64,000 bases of DNA from Schleiferiaceae bacterium. Its GTDB lineage: Bacteria; Bacteroidota; Bacteroidia; Flavobacteriales; Schleiferiaceae. The stretch spans positions 1-64,000 of the forward strand of contig JAGYIN010000004.1 in the NCBI GenBank assembly GCA_018402665.1, read 5' to 3'. Each line of letters begins with the position of its first letter. The stretch's first letter is position 1. The notes beneath the pieces are model-generated. The model was not told the origin of the DNA, searched no databases, and saw only the letters and a list, made by a program, of their open reading frames with translations. The position numbers and the translations under genes are program-made. Of the stretch, positions 62,910-64,000 are shown piece by piece.

Positions 62910-64000
62910 GTGCTCGAAAACAAAGATTACCGCCTCATTGTCAAAACGCTCTATGGGCTAGAAGAAATTCTAAGCAAAGAGTTACTCTCGCTTGGCGGAC
63001 GAGAAATTCAAAAGATCAACCGAGCTGTCGCTGTAGTTGGCGATCTAGGCTTCGTGTACAAAATTAATATTGCGCTTCGCACTGGTTTGAAGGTACTCTT
63101 GCCTTTGAATGAGATTCAAATGGAGACCGTTGAGGATTATTATGACGCAGTCTATGAGATTCCTTGGGAAGCGTTGTTTGATGAAGGAAAAACTTTTGCA
63201 GTTCATGTGGTGGGCACGAACGAAGAGCTCAACCACAGCAGCTTTGCGGGTCTGAAAGCAAAAGATGCCATTGTAGATCGCTTTCGAGATAAGCTCGGTG
63301 TCCGTCCCTCTGTAGATAAGCACGAACCAGAGGTACCCATTCATATTCACATTTCACGAGATACGGTTCGAATATACCTGGACACTTCAGGTGAAAGTTT
63401 GCACCGTCGCGGCTACCGTCTTGAAGCAGCAAAAGCGCCATTAAATGAAGTTTTGGCCGCTGGGATCATCATGCATAGTAAATGGAACGGTGGAATGCCC
63501 GTGCTCGACCCGATGTGCGGTTCTGGTACTTTCTTAGTTGAAGCGGCATTGATTGCACACAACATGCCAGCGAATATTTACCGCGAATCCTTCGCCTTTT
63601 TTAATTGGAAAGGTTTCGAGGAGGAGTTGTTCGTCAAGATAAGAGAAGGCTTATTAAGCCGAGCAAAAAACTACGACGGTAAATTCTTTGGTCGGGATAT
63701 CGATGTATACAGTTTAGATGCCGCTGCTGCAAATATTGAGCGCAGTATGTTTGAAGATGCCGTTCGGTTAAAACGCGCAGACTTTTTTGAGGCAGATCCC
63801 CCTGCGGAGAAAGGGCTGATGCTGATCAATCCACCGTATAATGTACGTATACAGGCAGATACACACCGTATGTACCGTCAAATGGGCGATACTTTGAAAG
63901 AAAAATATGCCGGATGGGAAGTATACTGGATTACCTCAGATATGGAGGCGATCAAAAGCATCGGATTACGGCCTTCTAGAAAATGGAACCTCTTTAACGG
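62910..64000 (+). CDS. 23S rRNA (guanine-N2-)-methyltransferase, RlmL/Trm11-like THUMP protein, cut by window end
   Basis: An open frame from GTG 62910 runs without a stop to the window end (363 codons visible). It starts VLENKDYRLIVKTLYGLEEIL and has a THUMP-type N-terminal region. A Rossmann SAM-binding motif lies near DPMCGSGTFLVEAAL, with the catalytic N-P-P-Y at about residue 307 (LINPPYN) and a late GLRPSRKWNLFNG. This matches Bacteroidota class I RNA methyltransferases related to RlmL. The family's end (about 20-30 residues) lies outside the window. An ATG at 62865 is in frame but upstream of the -7 box at 62883-62890. Confidence 0.88.
   Translation, partial: MLENKDYRLIVKTLYGLEEILSKELLSLGGREIQKINRAVAVVGDLGFVYKINIALRTGLKVLLPLNEIQMETVEDYYDAVYEIPWEALFDEGKTFAVHVVGTNEELNHSSFAGLKAKDAIVDRFRDKLGVRPSVDKHEPEVPIHIHISRDTVRIYLDTSGESLHRRGYRLEAAKAPLNEVLAAGIIMHSKWNGGMPVLDPMCGSGTFLVEAALIAHNMPANIYRESFAFFNWKGFEEELFVKIREGLLSRAKNYDGKFFGRDIDVYSLDAAAANIERSMFEDAVRLKRADFFEADPPAEKGLMLINPPYNVRIQADTHRMYRQMGDTLKEKYAGWEVYWITSDMEAIKSIGLRPSRKWNLFN

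Overview
This window is chromosomal DNA from a member of the Bacteroidota, most likely of order Flavobacteriales. Three large secreted proteins end in type IX secretion (T9SS) type A sorting domains. Several promoters match the Bacteroidota form (TTG about 17-20 bases before TAnnTTTG). There are also bacillithiol-associated proteins (YtxJ, YfiT/BstA), topoisomerase IV genes in the order parE-parC, DUF1573 and DUF5606 genes, and the gene order ruvX-def-lipoprotein-DUF5606-mazG. I saw no phage, insertion sequence, CRISPR array, rRNA or tRNA.

Layout. 1-250: tail of an upstream transcript and two facing terminators. 0.25-1.7 kb (-): ECF sigma factor, a membrane anti-sigma-like protein and a periplasmic Spy-like protein. 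1.7-4.9 kb (-): split transketolase with a von Willebrand A (VWA) protein gene between its halves. 5.0-12.5 kb (+): ychF, parE, parC and a T9SS cargo. 12.5-22.7 kb (-): a tightly packed ten-gene run from an aminotransferase through murB, mtaB, an inositol-phosphatase-like gene, rfbC, a lytic transglycosylase and uvrA to a LOG-family gene. 22.8-28.7 kb: DUF1573, valS, a hotdog-like protein, a possible 28-codon gene and an O-antigen-ligase/TPR protein. 28.7-32.9 kb (+): fused isobutyryl-CoA mutase icmF, then xth. 32.9-38.2 kb (-): M1 peptidase, rlmB, rmuC, ung. 38.2-43.3 kb (+): a tiny lipoprotein overlapping ytxJ, then lipA, a 1008-residue T9SS protein and a YfiT/BstA-like protein. 43.3-48.6 kb (-): TlpA-like lipoprotein, gatB, lpxK, miaA and an ion channel with a zinc ribbon. 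48.7-52.8 kb: two small proteins, cca, a membrane protein, a glycosyltransferase and dapD. 52.8-55.6 kb (+): ruvX, def, TPR lipoprotein, DUF5606, mazG. 55.7-59.2 kb (+): sixA-like, ppk1, ppx. 59.3-64 kb: thioredoxin, peroxiredoxin, ZIP transporter, methyltransferase, TauE/SafE permease and a 23S rRNA methyltransferase cut by the window end.

The genes are mostly housekeeping: translation and tRNA modification (valS, gatB, miaA, mtaB, cca, def, rlmB), DNA topology and repair (parE, parC, uvrA, ung, xth, rmuC, ruvX), envelope (murB, dapD, lpxK, rfbC, O-antigen ligase), polyphosphate metabolism and thiol redox (ytxJ, YfiT/BstA, TlpA-like, thioredoxin, peroxiredoxin).

The oddest stretch is about 52.6-54.15 kb. 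There dapD, ruvX, def and a lipoprotein gene are all recognisable but riddled with small indels, many of them shortened homopolymer runs. This looks like local sequence error rather than real gene decay. I found no convincing new multi-gene system. The best leads are the VWA gene inside the transketolase operon, a sliding-clamp-like tail on ParC, a probable 28-codon gene or small RNA at 26.5-26.7 kb, -7 boxes lying almost on start codons (leaderless transcripts), and a 12-bp inverted repeat that puts a -7 box on each strand between dapD and ruvX.
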